From contig CAZBWW010000001.1 in NCBI GenBank assembly GCA_964496005.1, positions 1 to 64,000 of the forward strand: a stretch of 64,000 nucleotides of DNA. Reading direction: 5' to 3'. Positions 27,529-36,734 of the stretch are shown piece by piece (position 1 is the first letter of the stretch; each line of letters opens with the position of its first letter). The position numbers and the translations under genes are program-made. Below the pieces are notes generated by a model, which was not told where the DNA came from, made no database searches, and saw only the letters and a program-made list of their open reading frames with translations. This DNA comes from CAZBWW01 sp964496005. Its GTDB lineage: Bacteria > Patescibacteriota > WWE3 > UBA101185 > UBA10185.

Positions 27529-28272
27529 ATGATTAATATAAAAACCCCCGAACAAATAAGAATAATGCAAGAAGGGGGAAGTATCGCTTCTATTGCGTTG
27601 CGGGAAGTACTTAAAGAAGTAAGTGTGGGTGTTAAAACCATAGAGCTGGATAAAGTTGTGGAAACAGTTATTTTAGATCATGGAGCTGAGCCGTCTTTTA
27701 AGACTGTAGACAATTATAATCATTCCACATGTATTAATGTAAACGCCGGGATTGTCCACGGCATTCCCAACAATTATGAAATTCGTTCGGGAGATGTGGT
27801 AAGTATTGATTTAGGTGTTTTACTCAAAGGCTTCCACACCGATTTGTCATATTCTGTGGAAGTTGATACACAAAATGAACAAGAGTTTTTGCGTGCGGGT
27901 AAAGCAGCATTAAAAAAAGCGGTATCAAACTGCGTTGTAGGTAAAAGACTTGGAGATGTGTCATTTGCAATCCAGCAAGAGGTGGAATCACACGGCTATA
28001 GTGTTTCAGACGAGTTGGTAGGACACGGTATTGGGCGTGAGTTACATGAGGATCCGTATGTGCCGTGTTATGGCGAACCGGGTACCGGGCTTAAATTAAA
28101 GGAAGGTATGGTGTTTGCGATTGAAGTAATTTACCAAAAAGGCAAACCGGAGTTAAAATTAGCAGCTGATGATTGGACGTTATCAACAGCCGATAGTAGT
28201 TTGTCGGGACTGTTTGAAAAAACCATAGCCGTAACTAAAAACGGGCCGGTTGTAATAACGGATTTTGATTGA
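27529..28272 (+). CDS. map: Methionine aminopeptidase, type I
   Basis: 247 residues. The metal ligands are seen in SIDLGVLLKGFHTDLS (two aspartates), GHGIGRELHEDP (histidine) and FAIEV (glutamate), with a last glutamate in the usual C-terminal region not clearly conserved. It removes the starting methionine from new proteins. ATG 27529 is chosen: the earlier in-frame ATG at 27460 lies inside adk. AAGGAG is 16 nt upstream, longer than ideal. Confidence 0.92.
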   Translation: MINIKTPEQIRIMQEGGSIASIALREVLKEVSVGVKTIELDKVVETVILDHGAEPSFKTVDNYNHSTCINVNAGIVHGIPNNYEIRSGDVVSIDLGVLLKGFHTDLSYSVEVDTQNEQEFLRAGKAALKKAVSNCVVGKRLGDVSFAIQQEVESHGYSVSDELVGHGIGRELHEDPYVPCYGEPGTGLKLKEGMVFAIEVIYQKGKPELKLAADDWTLSTADSSLSGLFEKTIAVTKNGPVVITDFD

Positions 28273-28297
28273 CGGTAAAGCCTTATTCTGCTATTAT
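28269..28297 (+). promoter_or_regulatory. Promoter for infA-rpmJ-rpsM operon
   Basis: -35 TTGACG at 28269-28274 overlaps the map stop codon; a 17-nt spacer ends in TGC, then -10 TATTAT at 28292-28297. The leader to infA is about 20 nt. Confidence 0.65.
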
Positions 28298-28324
28298 TTG
28301 CCCCGTCAGTCTAATTAGAACTTA

Positions 28325-28546
28325 ATGAGTAATACAAAAGAAGTTGTAACAAAAGAAGGAATAGTCAAAGAATCACAAACCGCAGGGTTGTTCAAAGTTG
28401 AATTTGAAGATGAAACGGTTGCATGGGGGGTTCTATCGGGGAAAATGCGTAAGTTTAGGATAAACATTTTGCCGGGAGATAAGGTAAAAGTCGAGTTTTC
28501 TCCGCACGATCTGACAAGAGGAAGGATAACCTATAGGTATAGATAA
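28325..28546 (+). CDS. infA: Translation initiation factor IF-1
   Basis: 73 residues, an OB-fold protein. KEGIVKESQTAGLFKVEFEDE and the C-terminal RGRITYRYR end are typical. It blocks the A site during initiation. Has its own promoter, with -35 overlapping the map stop. Confidence 0.94.
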   Translation: MSNTKEVVTKEGIVKESQTAGLFKVEFEDETVAWGVLSGKMRKFRINILPGDKVKVEFSPHDLTRGRITYRYR

Positions 28547-28604
28547 TATTGATTTACAGTAATCAAGTTCCTAAAACTACAACCTATAGCTTATCGACAC
28601 AAAT

Positions 28605-28718
28605 ATGAAAATTAGAAGTTCGATTAAAAGAATGTGCAGAGAGTGTAAAATTGTAAGGCGTGAGGGCGTTCTTAGGGTTATTTGTACAAACCCAAAGCAC
28701 AAACAACGCCAAGGTTAA
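28605..28718 (+). CDS. rpmJ: 50S ribosomal protein bL36
   Basis: 37 residues: [19 protein letters not shown], then [13 protein letters not shown]. The zinc ligands C11, C14, C27 and H32 are all present. The usual infA-rpmJ-rpsM order confirms it. It is short, and easily missed by gene callers. Confidence 0.95.
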   Translation: MKIRSSIKRMCRECKIVRREGVLRVICTNPKHKQRQG

Positions 28719-28726
28719 AGGATTTT

Positions 28727-29116
28727 ATGGCTAGATTATTAGGTATGGATATACCTGATGACAAAAGAATTGTAATTTCGCTTACATATATTCGTGGGAT
28801 TGGGCGTACTACCTCTGAGAAAATTTTGCACTCAGCCGGTATTGATGAAAGTATTAGAACAAAAGACCTGAAAGACGCTGATTTCGCGAAATTAAGAAGT
28901 ACAATCGAGGAGTTGAAGATTCCGGTTGAAGGTGAATTACGCCGAATTAACAGCCAGAATATTCGCCGCTTGCAGGATATTAAATCATACAAAGGCGATA
29001 GGCATGCAAGAGGGTTACCGGTACGCGGACAAAGAACAAGATCAAATGCGAGAACCAGAAAAGGCAAGAAGAAAACTGTTGCGGGAGCACAAAAGAAGGC
29101 AACAGCAAAGAAATAA
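28727..29116 (+). CDS. rpsM: 30S ribosomal protein uS13
   Basis: 129 residues from ATG 28727 ([21 protein letters not shown] start, then GRTTSEKIL). The C terminus is basic and holds [18 protein letters not shown]. An upstream in-frame TTG at 28682 lies inside rpmJ and is rejected. The protein bridges the subunits at the head. Confidence 0.94.
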   Translation: MARLLGMDIPDDKRIVISLTYIRGIGRTTSEKILHSAGIDESIRTKDLKDADFAKLRSTIEELKIPVEGELRRINSQNIRRLQDIKSYKGDRHARGLPVRGQRTRSNARTRKGKKKTVAGAQKKATAKK

Positions 29117-29135
29117 CAAAGTTAGCTGATAAGTT

Positions 29136-29531
29136 ATGGCAGAAAAAAGTAAAAAAACAAAGAAAAAGAAAAAAGCTACGCAAATTCCCTCAGCGGGAAG
29201 AGTGTACATTAGTGCAGGTTTTAATAATACATTAATAACAATCACGGACGCAGAGGGCAACGCGCTATTTTCCGGTAGCGCAGGAACGTCGGGTTTTAAG
29301 GGGTCAAGAAAGTCAACACCTTATGCCGCAACCAAATCTACTGAGGCAGTTGCGCAACAGGCACATGACGCCGGAGTGAAAGAAGTAGCAGTTTTTGTTA
29401 AGGGACCGGGTATGGGGCGTGTAGCGTCAATAAAAGCTTTAAAAAGCGCAGGCTTGAGAGTAACTTCAATAGCTGATTTAACACCTATTCCTCACAACGG
29501 GTGTCGCCCAAGAAAGAAAAGAAGGGTTTAA
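29136..29531 (+). CDS. rpsK: 30S ribosomal protein uS11
   Basis: 131 residues with a lysine-rich start, then [18 protein letters not shown] and the C-terminal [22 protein letters not shown]-like end. It forms the platform near the mRNA exit. Confidence 0.95.
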   Translation: [131 protein letters not shown]

Positions 29532-29540
29532 AGATAAAAT

Positions 29541-30146
29541 ATGGCTAGATATACAGAATCAAAATGCAAACAATGTAGACGTGAAGGCGTAAAGCTGTAT
29601 CTAAAAGGTGCACGGTGTGAATCAGAGAAGTGTGCTATAAACAAAAGGAACTATGCCCCGGGTCAACATGGCGGTAGTTATAAAAGAAGACAATCAGAAT
29701 ACGGCAGACAGTTAAGAGAGAAACAAAAAGTAAAGCGCACCTACGGTCTGCTTGAAAAACAGTTTAAAAAATATGTGGACAGCGCATTAAACAAAAAAGG
29801 AGTTTCGGGTGAAATGCTTATGCAGCAACTTGAAACAAGACTTGATAATATGGTATACAGAAGTGGTTTTGCGACATCCCGTGCACAGGCTCGTCAGTTT
29901 GTGCGGTCGGGTCTTTTCACTGTAAATGATGGTATTGTGACAATACCGTCGTATCAGGTACAGGTCGGAGATATTATTAAGCCTATTAGTTTTGAAAAAA
30001 TTCGGTTGAGAGAAGGCTTTTTAATGCCGGACTGGCTCGATGCCAACGTTAAAGAGAAATACGTAAAATTTGCCCGACTTCCAGAACTTGGGGAAGTGAC
30101 AGAAGGGTTACAAGTGCAATTAATTATAGAGTTTTATTCTAGGTAA
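29541..30146 (+). CDS. rpsD: 30S ribosomal protein uS4, zinc-knuckle form
   Basis: 201 residues. The N-terminal part has four cysteines (CKQC near residue 9 and C...C around 31-36), forming a zinc knuckle seen in many bacteria. The S4 RNA-binding domain (ETRLDNMVYRSGFATSRAQARQFV) is intact. It starts 30S body assembly. Confidence 0.95.
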   Translation: MARYTESKCKQCRREGVKLYLKGARCESEKCAINKRNYAPGQHGGSYKRRQSEYGRQLREKQKVKRTYGLLEKQFKKYVDSALNKKGVSGEMLMQQLETRLDNMVYRSGFATSRAQARQFVRSGLFTVNDGIVTIPSYQVQVGDIIKPISFEKIRLREGFLMPDWLDANVKEKYVKFARLPELGEVTEGLQVQLIIEFYSR

Positions 30147-30170
30147 TTATAATTACTTAAGGAGGTAAAA

Positions 30171-31094
30171 GTGTTATTACAAACTAGCGACGTAAAAATT
30201 AAAAAAGTGTCAGAAAAAAATAACGTAGGTGTTTTTGAGTTCGCACCATTACCGGCAGGTTTTGGGAGAACGTTAGGAAGTTGTTTGCGCAGAATCTTAC
30301 TTACTTCTTTGCGCGGCGGTGCTGTAACAGAGGTACGTATACCTAAGGTTACGCATCAATTTACCTCGATCCCGGGTGTAAAAGAAGATGTTGTTGAGAT
30401 TTGTCAAAATTTGAAAGCGATTGGTGCGCAAGTACATAGTAATGGTCCAGTTATCGGGCGAATCGATAAAAAAGGTAAAGGTCCGGTGACCGCTGGTGAT
30501 ATTGTAATTTCTTCAGAAGTAGAAATTGTTGACAAAAACGCGTACATCTGTGAATTAGCCGATGCCAAATCAACTTTTGAGGCTGAGATAACTTTTGAAC
30601 CGGGTGTAGGCTACAGTCCTGTTGAAGACAGAAAATCCTCGAAAGTTGGCGTAATTTTGGTTGATGCCTTGTTCTCACCGGTAAGCGCTGTGTCTTATGA
30701 TGTTGAGTTAACCAGAAAAGGCGATGTATCAGGCTTAGACAAACTAACCGTTACGGTTACCACAAATGGTGGTGTCAGCCCCGAAGATGCAATTACCGAA
30801 TCAGCTACTATTTTGCGGAATTTCTTTTCCCGTTTCGCGAAAGGTGCAGATCCCGAAGAAGTGGTCGAAACAACTGGTTCTGAGGAACTAGGTTCTACCA
30901 CAGGCGGTGACGTATACATCGAAGATTTAGCTCTACCTACAAGAACAATTAATGCGCTCAAAAATTCAGGCATTGATACACTTGCCAAATTAGCTAAATT
31001 ATCAGACGAAGACATGGCAGATATCAAAAATTTAGGTGACAAATCAGTAAAAGAAATTCAGAAACTGTTAAAAAAGGAAGGGTATGAGGCATAG
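30171..31094 (+). CDS. rpoA: DNA-directed RNA polymerase alpha subunit
   Basis: 307 residues from a GTG start with AAGGAGG 5 nt upstream. The assembly domain (GFGRTLGSCLRRILLTSLRGGAV) and the C-terminal helix-hairpin-helix domain (LALPTRTINALKNSGIDTLAKL and DIKNLGDKSVKEI) are both present, so DNA UP-elements and activators can be read. It overlaps rplQ by 11 nt. Confidence 0.96.
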   Translation: MLLQTSDVKIKKVSEKNNVGVFEFAPLPAGFGRTLGSCLRRILLTSLRGGAVTEVRIPKVTHQFTSIPGVKEDVVEICQNLKAIGAQVHSNGPVIGRIDKKGKGPVTAGDIVISSEVEIVDKNAYICELADAKSTFEAEITFEPGVGYSPVEDRKSSKVGVILVDALFSPVSAVSYDVELTRKGDVSGLDKLTVTVTTNGGVSPEDAITESATILRNFFSRFAKGADPEEVVETTGSEELGSTTGGDVYIEDLALPTRTINALKNSGIDTLAKLAKLSDEDMADIKNLGDKSVKEIQKLLKKEGYEA

Positions 31095-31644
31095 AGTTTC
31101 TGGGAAAAGACTTGGCAGAGATAGGGGGCATAGAACAGCTTTACAAAAAAGCTTGTCCAGATCTTTAATATTAGACGGGAAAATAGAAACCACATTGGCT
31201 AAAGCAAAGTTCGTTAAACCGTATGTTGAAAAACTGGTTACCAAAGCAAAAAAAGGGCCTGATTTTACTACTATAAATAGAGTGTACGAGAAACTAGGCT
31301 CAAAAGAAGCCACACGCGTGTTATTTGAAGATATTTCACCAAGATTTGTTGGCAGGAACGGCGGGTACACCAGAATTGTTAAATTGGGATTTAGAGACGG
31401 GGATAAGGCTGCTATGGTTAGACTAGAATGGGTTGTCGGAAAAAAAGGTGCGAAAGGCAAGAAAGATAAAACCCACGATGGTAAGACAGAAAAAGATCAA
31501 AAACCGGTAGAAAGTACTAAACCGACTGCCGACACGCAGAAAAAGAAAAAAACTTTGGTAAAAAAGTCACAAAAAGTGAAACCAAGTACTGCTGATGCGA
31601 AAAAAACAGCTGAAGCCGGGAAGGATGCGAATGAAACAAACTAA
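31084..31644 (+). CDS. rplQ: 50S ribosomal protein bL17 with a lysine-rich tail
   Basis: 186 residues. The core (about residues 1-122) starts MRHRVSGKRLGRDRGHR and has the TLAKAKFVKPYVEKLV segment. A tail of about 60 residues rich in K, T and D follows, which most bL17 proteins lack; it looks unstructured. It overlaps rpoA and rplM at its ends. Confidence 0.92.
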   Translation: MRHRVSGKRLGRDRGHRTALQKSLSRSLILDGKIETTLAKAKFVKPYVEKLVTKAKKGPDFTTINRVYEKLGSKEATRVLFEDISPRFVGRNGGYTRIVKLGFRDGDKAAMVRLEWVVGKKGAKGKKDKTHDGKTEKDQKPVESTKPTADTQKKKKTLVKKSQKVKPSTADAKKTAEAGKDANETN

Positions 31645-32062
31645 AACCACAACTACAAAAAAAGAAAACATTACACGTGCCTGGCATTTTATAGATGTTG
31701 AAAACAAAGTACTTGGTAGGGTAGCCTCTGATATTGCAGTTATACTAATGGGTAAAGATAAAGCTAATTACTCGCCGACTATGAACTCTGGTGGAAAAGT
31801 TGTAGTAACGAACGCGGCCAAAATTGCCGTAACGGGAAACAAGCTGACCGGTAAAATATACTACAAACCAAGCGGCGATGGTTATCCGGGAGCTACGAAG
31901 GAAGAAAGTCTAGCGAAATTACTAGCACGCAGACCGGAAGAAGTTGTAAGAAGGGCAGTTAAAGGCATGCTCCCAAAAAATAAACTAATACAAGAAAGAA
32001 TGAAGAATTTATATGTATATGCAGGAAAAGAGCATCCGCACAGTGGGCAGGAAAAAAGTTAA
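31631..32062 (+). CDS. rplM: 50S ribosomal protein uL13
   Basis: 143 residues from ATG 31631, which has GGGAAGG 6 nt upstream; ATG 31625 and an ATG at 31595 inside rplQ are in frame but less suited. RAWHFIDVENKVLGRVASDIA and EEVVRRAVKGMLPKNKL are signatures of the family. It starts 50S assembly and is paired with rpsI. Confidence 0.93.
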   Translation: MKQTKTTTTKKENITRAWHFIDVENKVLGRVASDIAVILMGKDKANYSPTMNSGGKVVVTNAAKIAVTGNKLTGKIYYKPSGDGYPGATKEESLAKLLARRPEEVVRRAVKGMLPKNKLIQERMKNLYVYAGKEHPHSGQEKS

Positions 32063-32097
32063 AAAAGCGGAGAAAATAAGTAATTTTAAAAATAGTT

Positions 32098-32577
32098 ATG
32101 CCAAGACCAAAAAAAGCTGAAAACACAAAAGAAGAAACAAAAACAATAGACGGAAAAGCTGAACATGTAAAAACTGCGAAGCAAAACCTAATTACAGGAA
32201 CCGGAAGGCGGAAAACCGCAGTCGCCCGTATATTTTTGTATGAAAAAAAAGGTGATTTTGTAATTAACGATGTTAGTATTGACAGCTACTTCCCTACAGA
32301 GAATGAAAAAATGGAATGGTCAAAGCCATTTCATGCTGTTGGGGTATCACATCCTGGCGCACAGTTTAGCGGAACCGTTAAAGTTAGCGGATCAGGAAAA
32401 AACTCACAACTAGGTGCGGTGGTTTTAGGATTTGCACGTGCGTTGGCGACTTTAAGCGAAGAAAACAGAGTATCTTTGCGCCGTGCAGGTTTGATGACAC
32501 GGGACTCACGAATGGTCGAGAGGAAGAAACCGTTTTTACGTAAAGCGCGCAAGCGAAAGCAGTATAGCAAGAGATAG
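32098..32577 (+). CDS. rpsI: 30S ribosomal protein uS9
   Basis: 159 residues, with a charged N-terminal extension of about 30 residues, then TGTGRRKTAVARIFLYEKKG and the C-terminal KRKQYSKR tail that reaches the P-site tRNA. It ends the ribosomal block; after it no good terminator is seen, and a new promoter-like TATAAT follows at 32612. Confidence 0.94.
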   Translation: MPRPKKAENTKEETKTIDGKAEHVKTAKQNLITGTGRRKTAVARIFLYEKKGDFVINDVSIDSYFPTENEKMEWSKPFHAVGVSHPGAQFSGTVKVSGSGKNSQLGAVVLGFARALATLSEENRVSLRRAGLMTRDSRMVERKKPFLRKARKRKQYSKR

Positions 32578-32611
32578 GAAGAATTAGTTTTGGTTTGTAA
32601 TCTTAAGCCGA

Positions 32612-32617
32612 TATAAT
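32612..32617 (+). promoter_or_regulatory. -10 box of the propeller gene
   Basis: TATAAT 12 nt before the ATG at 32630, so the expected leader is only about 5 nt. Confidence 0.5.
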
Positions 32618-32629
32618 TGCAGTACAGTT

Positions 32630-35011
32630 ATGTTGCCCAACCATTTATGGAAATTTAACAGTGCAGTTTTTTGTTTTACTTTTTTATTATTGTCCATTTC
32701 ATTTTCTGTAAGCGCAGTACAACCAGATCAAAATTTAGCTAATTCACGGGCATCATTTTGGGGCGAGGATGCTAGCGATTCAGCCGGGATCCTTGTTGCA
32801 ATTGCAGGCGATGTCAATGGTGATGGGTACGATGACATATTAATAGGCGCACACAATGACGATGATGGAGGAAATAACGCTGGGCAATCATACTTAATTT
32901 TTGGTAAAGCAACAGGCTGGGCTATGGATACTGATTTATCTGCTGCGGATGCTAGTTTTTGGGGGGAAGCAGCTGGGGATGTAAGTGGCAATTCAGTTTC
33001 TGGTGCAGGTGATGTTAACAATGATGGTTACGATGATATTCTTATAGGTGCTTACAATAATGATGAAGGCGGGGCTGATGCGGGACAAACATACTTAATC
33101 TTTGGTAAAGCATCAGGTTGGGCCATGGATACTGATTTATCTGCTGCAGATGCTAGTTTTTGGGGTGAGGATAGTAGTGACCGGAGCGGATTTGCCGCAC
33201 AAGGAGCCGGAGACGTTAACAATGATGGATACGATGACATCTTAATAAATGCGTACGCTGATGAAGATGGTGGATCCAATGCAGGACAAACATACTTAAT
33301 CCTTGGTAAAGCAACAGGCTGGGCTATGGATACTAGTTTATCCACTGCAGATGCCAGTTTTTGGGGTGAGGACAGTGGTGATTTTAGTGGGTTTAAGCTT
33401 GCCGGGAAAGGAGATGTTAACAATGATGGTTACGACGACTTTCTGCTTGGGGCATTGTTTGACGAGGACGGTGGATCAAACGCTGGGCAGGTGTATTTAA
33501 TTCTTGGGAAATCTTCGGGCTGGGCAATGGACACTAGTTTATCCACTGCAGATGCTAGTTTTTGGGGTGAAGATTCAACAGATCAGGCTGGAACCAGTGT
33601 TTCCATAGCGGGTGATGTCAATAATGACGGGTATGCCGACATTTTGATAGGTGCGTATGGCGATGAGGATGGCGGCGGCGTATATGCCGGGCAGGTGTAT
33701 TTAATCTTTGGTAAAGCATCAGGTTGGGCCATGGATACTAGTTTATCCACTGCAGATGCCAGTTTTTGGGGCATAGATTCAGGAGAGCAGGCGGGCGAAA
33801 GCGTTTCCAGTGCGGGTGATGTCAATAATGACGGGTATGACGACATCTTAATAGGTGCAACAAGCGATGATGATGGTAGCTCAAATATGGGACAAACATA
33901 CTTAATCTTTGGAAAAGCAACGGGTTGGGTGATGGATACAGATTTATCTACTGCAGACGCTAGTTTTTGGGGTGAGGATAGTAATGATATTAGCGGAAAG
34001 TATATTTCCAGTGCGGGTGATGTCAATAATGACGGGTATGACGACATTTTAATAAGTGCTACCGGGGATGAAGAGGGCGGCGGTGCAAATGCTGGTCAGA
34101 CATATCTGATACTTGGAGACAATATTGTTGTATCCCATACTGACGATACTACCGAAGTTGTGGAAAACGGCGCAACAGATGTAATTGAGGTTTCCATGAC
34201 CGCGTACCCTGCTCAAGATGTTGTAGTTGAGTTATCAGCAGCTAACGGAGAGCTTGAATTTACTCCCTCGTCACTAACATTTACATCTGCCAATTGGAGA
34301 AGTTCCCAGTCAATTACCGTAAGTGTGGTTGATGATAGTGAGTACATGGGAGACAGAACTGATGATATAGAATTCACAGTAACAAGTGCTGACACCAGTT
34401 TTGATGATTTTAGTATGCCGGCGTTTACAGTTAACATTATCGAGGATGAAGCTGAGCCGGAGGACGAAGTCGAGGACGCTGAATATAGAGATTTTGACGA
34501 GGATCGCGGAGGGACATCACACTATAATTTAAAAATAGCATTTATTTCCGGTATAGCCGTTGGAGATTCTGTGGACTTGATTGAAGCAGAGACAAAAAAC
34601 AGAAATGACAAAATAAAACTAATTACTTTTAATTCAAATAAACCCCATTTCATTTTTAAGAAAATTGCTGAAGATGATAAGGATGTTGATGTTTCAAGGT
34701 ATGATGTGCAAATTCAAAAAGTTGACTCTATTTCACTTGAGCGTTTAGACAATTATAAAACTATAATAAAGGGAATCAGACATGATTCCCCTTCTAAGGG
34801 TAAAAATTCTGTTGTAAAAAACGGATTCAAAATTAGATATAAAGGAGAGAATAGCGACACAATAGAGGTTTATCCACACGATAATTCTAAAATAATAAAG
34901 GACGGTATATATTATGTAAGAATAAAAGCACGAGACAAATCCGGAAACTCAATAAATTCAGATGAGATAAAACTAATTATTGATACCAAAGTCACACCTG
35001 TTCTTGAATAA
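32630..35011 (+). CDS. Secreted FG-GAP beta-propeller protein
   Basis: 793 residues. A signal peptide (about residues 1-29) is followed by seven repeats of about 67 residues, each starting ASFWG and carrying a DVNxDGYxD calcium-binding loop and AGQxYLIxGK. Seven repeats fit a complete integrin-alpha-like propeller. A Calx-beta-like domain (about 505-600) with an acidic linker and then a C-terminal Ig-like domain follow. No LPXTG or C-terminal anchor is seen, so it may be released or held by other means. The repeats are close to identical at DNA level. Likely surface adhesion or recognition; the partner is unknown. It overlaps the convergent XRE gene by 20 nt. Confidence 0.85.
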   Translation: MLPNHLWKFNSAVFCFTFLLLSISFSVSAVQPDQNLANSRASFWGEDASDSAGILVAIAGDVNGDGYDDILIGAHNDDDGGNNAGQSYLIFGKATGWAMDTDLSAADASFWGEAAGDVSGNSVSGAGDVNNDGYDDILIGAYNNDEGGADAGQTYLIFGKASGWAMDTDLSAADASFWGEDSSDRSGFAAQGAGDVNNDGYDDILINAYADEDGGSNAGQTYLILGKATGWAMDTSLSTADASFWGEDSGDFSGFKLAGKGDVNNDGYDDFLLGALFDEDGGSNAGQVYLILGKSSGWAMDTSLSTADASFWGEDSTDQAGTSVSIAGDVNNDGYADILIGAYGDEDGGGVYAGQVYLIFGKASGWAMDTSLSTADASFWGIDSGEQAGESVSSAGDVNNDGYDDILIGATSDDDGSSNMGQTYLIFGKATGWVMDTDLSTADASFWGEDSNDISGKYISSAGDVNNDGYDDILISATGDEEGGGANAGQTYLILGDNIVVSHTDDTTEVVENGATDVIEVSMTAYPAQDVVVELSAANGELEFTPSSLTFTSANWRSSQSITVSVVDDSEYMGDRTDDIEFTVTSADTSFDDFSMPAFTVNIIEDEAEPEDEVEDAEYRDFDEDRGGTSHYNLKIAFISGIAVGDSVDLIEAETKNRNDKIKLITFNSNKPHFIFKKIAEDDKDVDVSRYDVQIQKVDSISLERLDNYKTIIKGIRHDSPSKGKNSVVKNGFKIRYKGENSDTIEVYPHDNSKIIKDGIYYVRIKARDKSGNSINSDEIKLIIDTKVTPVLE

Positions 35012-35276
35012 TACTTTTTTTTACATCACTCAATAACATCTCTAGTTTTTCAAGCTTTTTTTCAAGTTCGCTTGAGTGCGATTCTGAAAAAGTTATTAAA
35101 GGTACCTCATATTTTGCTGAAATCTCCTCTAATACTTTATATGGTGGGGTTATTCTGCCGGTCTCGTACGCAGAAATTGTTTTAGCCGATACCCCGATTT
35201 TTTGCCCAAAACGCTTTTGTGACAGCTTATTTTTATCCCGGATCTTTTTTATCTGTGTACCTAATTTTTTGGGCAT
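34992..35276 (-). CDS. XRE-family helix-turn-helix regulator
   Basis: 94 residues. The HTH (about 8-60) contains IRDKNKLSQKRFGQKIGVSA and KTISAYETGRITPP, the classic XRE pattern, followed by a C-terminal coiled segment (SELEKKLEKLEMLLSDVKK) suited to dimerisation. A longer in-frame reading from 35699 runs through radC antisense and is not the gene. It is divergent from radC; a reverse-strand TTGCAA-17-TATGCT promoter lies in the 67-nt space. It probably controls itself, radC, or both. Confidence 0.85.
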   Translation of the reverse strand: MPKKLGTQIKKIRDKNKLSQKRFGQKIGVSAKTISAYETGRITPPYKVLEEISAKYEVPLITFSESHSSELEKKLEKLEMLLSDVKKSIIQEQV

Positions 35277-35280
35277 AGTA

Positions 35281-35343
35281 TGTCTAGCAATGTTAGAGCA
35301 TACAATATTGATATACATGTTGCAATAACCTATATTGGATTTA
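35281..35343. promoter_or_regulatory. Divergent promoters of the XRE gene and radC
   Basis: Forward: -35 TTGATA 35308-35313, 17-nt spacer, -10 TATATT 35331-35336, then 7 nt to radC. Reverse: -35 TTGCAA and -10 TATGCT 17 nt apart (about 35297-35325) for the XRE gene. A perfect 8-bp palindrome CAATATTG at 35303-35310 overlaps both and is a possible operator. Confidence 0.6.
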
Positions 35344-36081
35344 ATGTCCACAGACTTATCACTCAACAATTTAAATTTACAGGATAGGCCTAGAGAAAGG
35401 TTGTTAAAACAAGGAGCAGCAGCATTAACTGACGCCGAGTTATTAGCACTTGTGTTAAGGTCTGGCGGTAAAAGTTCGTCAGTCTTAGTTCTAGCCCACA
35501 AAATTTTGAACGAGTTTGGAGGATTGCTGGGTTTATTCACTACCGATATAGCTAAACTTATTAAGTTGGAAAATATTGGAATAGCAAAGGCAACAAGTAT
35601 TTTAGCGCTGGCCGAAATTTGTATGCGGGTTAAATTTGTTACTAATACAAAAAATCCGGTAATTACCGGTCCAAAAGATATTTTTACGCTTTTGCGCAAA
35701 GAGTTTTACGGGAAAACAAAAGAACATTTATATTTAGTCTCGCTAGATTCACGTAATAAAGTGATTTCCGCCGATTTGGTGTCTATCGGGACATTGAATG
35801 AGTCGCTAATACACGCTCGTGAAGTATTTAGAATCGCGCTCACAAAAAATGCTGCATCAGTAATTTTGGTGCATAACCACCCATCGGGCGATCCAACACC
35901 CGGAAATTCAGATATTGAAGTAACCGAACGCATGAATTCTGCGGGCCAAATTTTAGGAATTGCGGTACTGGATCATGTTGTTGTATGTAATGACTCCTTT
36001 GCGAGTATCAAAGCTATGAACGTGTTTGATAAATATGGATCGAGCCGTGTGAAAGAGCTTGGTTTGTTTGATCAGTACTAA
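35344..36081 (+). CDS. radC: RadC-family JAB domain protein
   Basis: 245 residues. An N-terminal helix-hairpin-helix region (about 1-80: RPRERLLKQGAAALTDAELLAL) is followed by the JAB/MPN domain with HNHPSGDP at 177-184 and a downstream aspartate (NSDIEVT), the zinc site. The role of RadC proteins is not settled; older claims of repair are weak. ATG 35344 is preferred to the in-frame TTG at 35335 because the -10 box ends 7 nt upstream of it. Confidence 0.9.
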   Translation: MSTDLSLNNLNLQDRPRERLLKQGAAALTDAELLALVLRSGGKSSSVLVLAHKILNEFGGLLGLFTTDIAKLIKLENIGIAKATSILALAEICMRVKFVTNTKNPVITGPKDIFTLLRKEFYGKTKEHLYLVSLDSRNKVISADLVSIGTLNESLIHAREVFRIALTKNAASVILVHNHPSGDPTPGNSDIEVTERMNSAGQILGIAVLDHVVVCNDSFASIKAMNVFDKYGSSRVKELGLFDQY

Positions 36082-36104
36082 ATTTTTCGAAAGGAGGTGG
36101 ATAC

Positions 36105-36716
36105 ATGAATAAATTAACTAAAGTGAAAATAATGAAAAAGGCGTTAGTTATATACGGCTTGTTAGCGGTGTTAGTTTTGTGTGCTGCGGGTGTAGCGTTC
36201 GCGGCGTTTACAGATCAGTCGAAGATACAAGGTAGTACTTTTTCTGTAGGATCAGCCGACATCAGATTACTTGCTGATTTAGGCGGAGGAGTAGTTGAGT
36301 CTAATTTGGTTGACGAAAAACCCGGCCCGACATTTAGTGGTATTCATCCTTTTTGGGTTGGGGATTATCTTGTAAAAGTTTATAACAACGGATCGGCACC
36401 GGTAACATTAACATCAAATGCGTATTACGAAACAGTAAATGACCCCGACGATTTAAGAAGCATTATTTACGTACAACCGTTTGCATGGAACGACCTAAAT
36501 GCCGACGGTGTTTTGGATGATGGAGAATTGGGAGTTTCGTTAGGTGTAAAAGATACAATAATTAAATACAAAACCGTTGGGTATAATTTTGGGAATTTAA
36601 ATGGCGGGGAAGTAAAAAATTTGGTTTTACGGTTTTCAACCGATACCATTTCTGACAGTAAACAGGGAGCAAATGCGCTATTTGATTTTGAGTTTGATTC
36701 GGTTGGGGTTGAGTAG
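36105..36716 (+). CDS. SipW/TasA (camelysin)-like secreted protein
   Basis: 203 residues. A strong signal peptide (about residues 10-34) ends in a FAAFTDQSKIQGSTFSVGSADI segment, typical of the SipW-dependent TasA/CalY group. The rest is a beta-rich domain with DLNADGVLDDGE, a calcium-type loop. Such proteins form surface fibres in Bacillus; that role here is inference. GGAGG lies 7 nt before the chosen ATG; a second ATG nine codons on is possible. It is 23 nt after radC. Confidence 0.8.
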   Translation: MNKLTKVKIMKKALVIYGLLAVLVLCAAGVAFAAFTDQSKIQGSTFSVGSADIRLLADLGGGVVESNLVDEKPGPTFSGIHPFWVGDYLVKVYNNGSAPVTLTSNAYYETVNDPDDLRSIIYVQPFAWNDLNADGVLDDGELGVSLGVKDTIIKYKTVGYNFGNLNGGEVKNLVLRFSTDTISDSKQGANALFDFEFDSVGVE

Positions 36717-36734
36717 TATGTAGCTTTTTTGTTG

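Noticed and set aside
34992..35699. Long reverse-strand reading of 235 codons including the XRE gene
   Set aside because: The first 141 codons lie antisense to radC and are low in sense; the HTH protein begins at 35276, with a promoter of its own.
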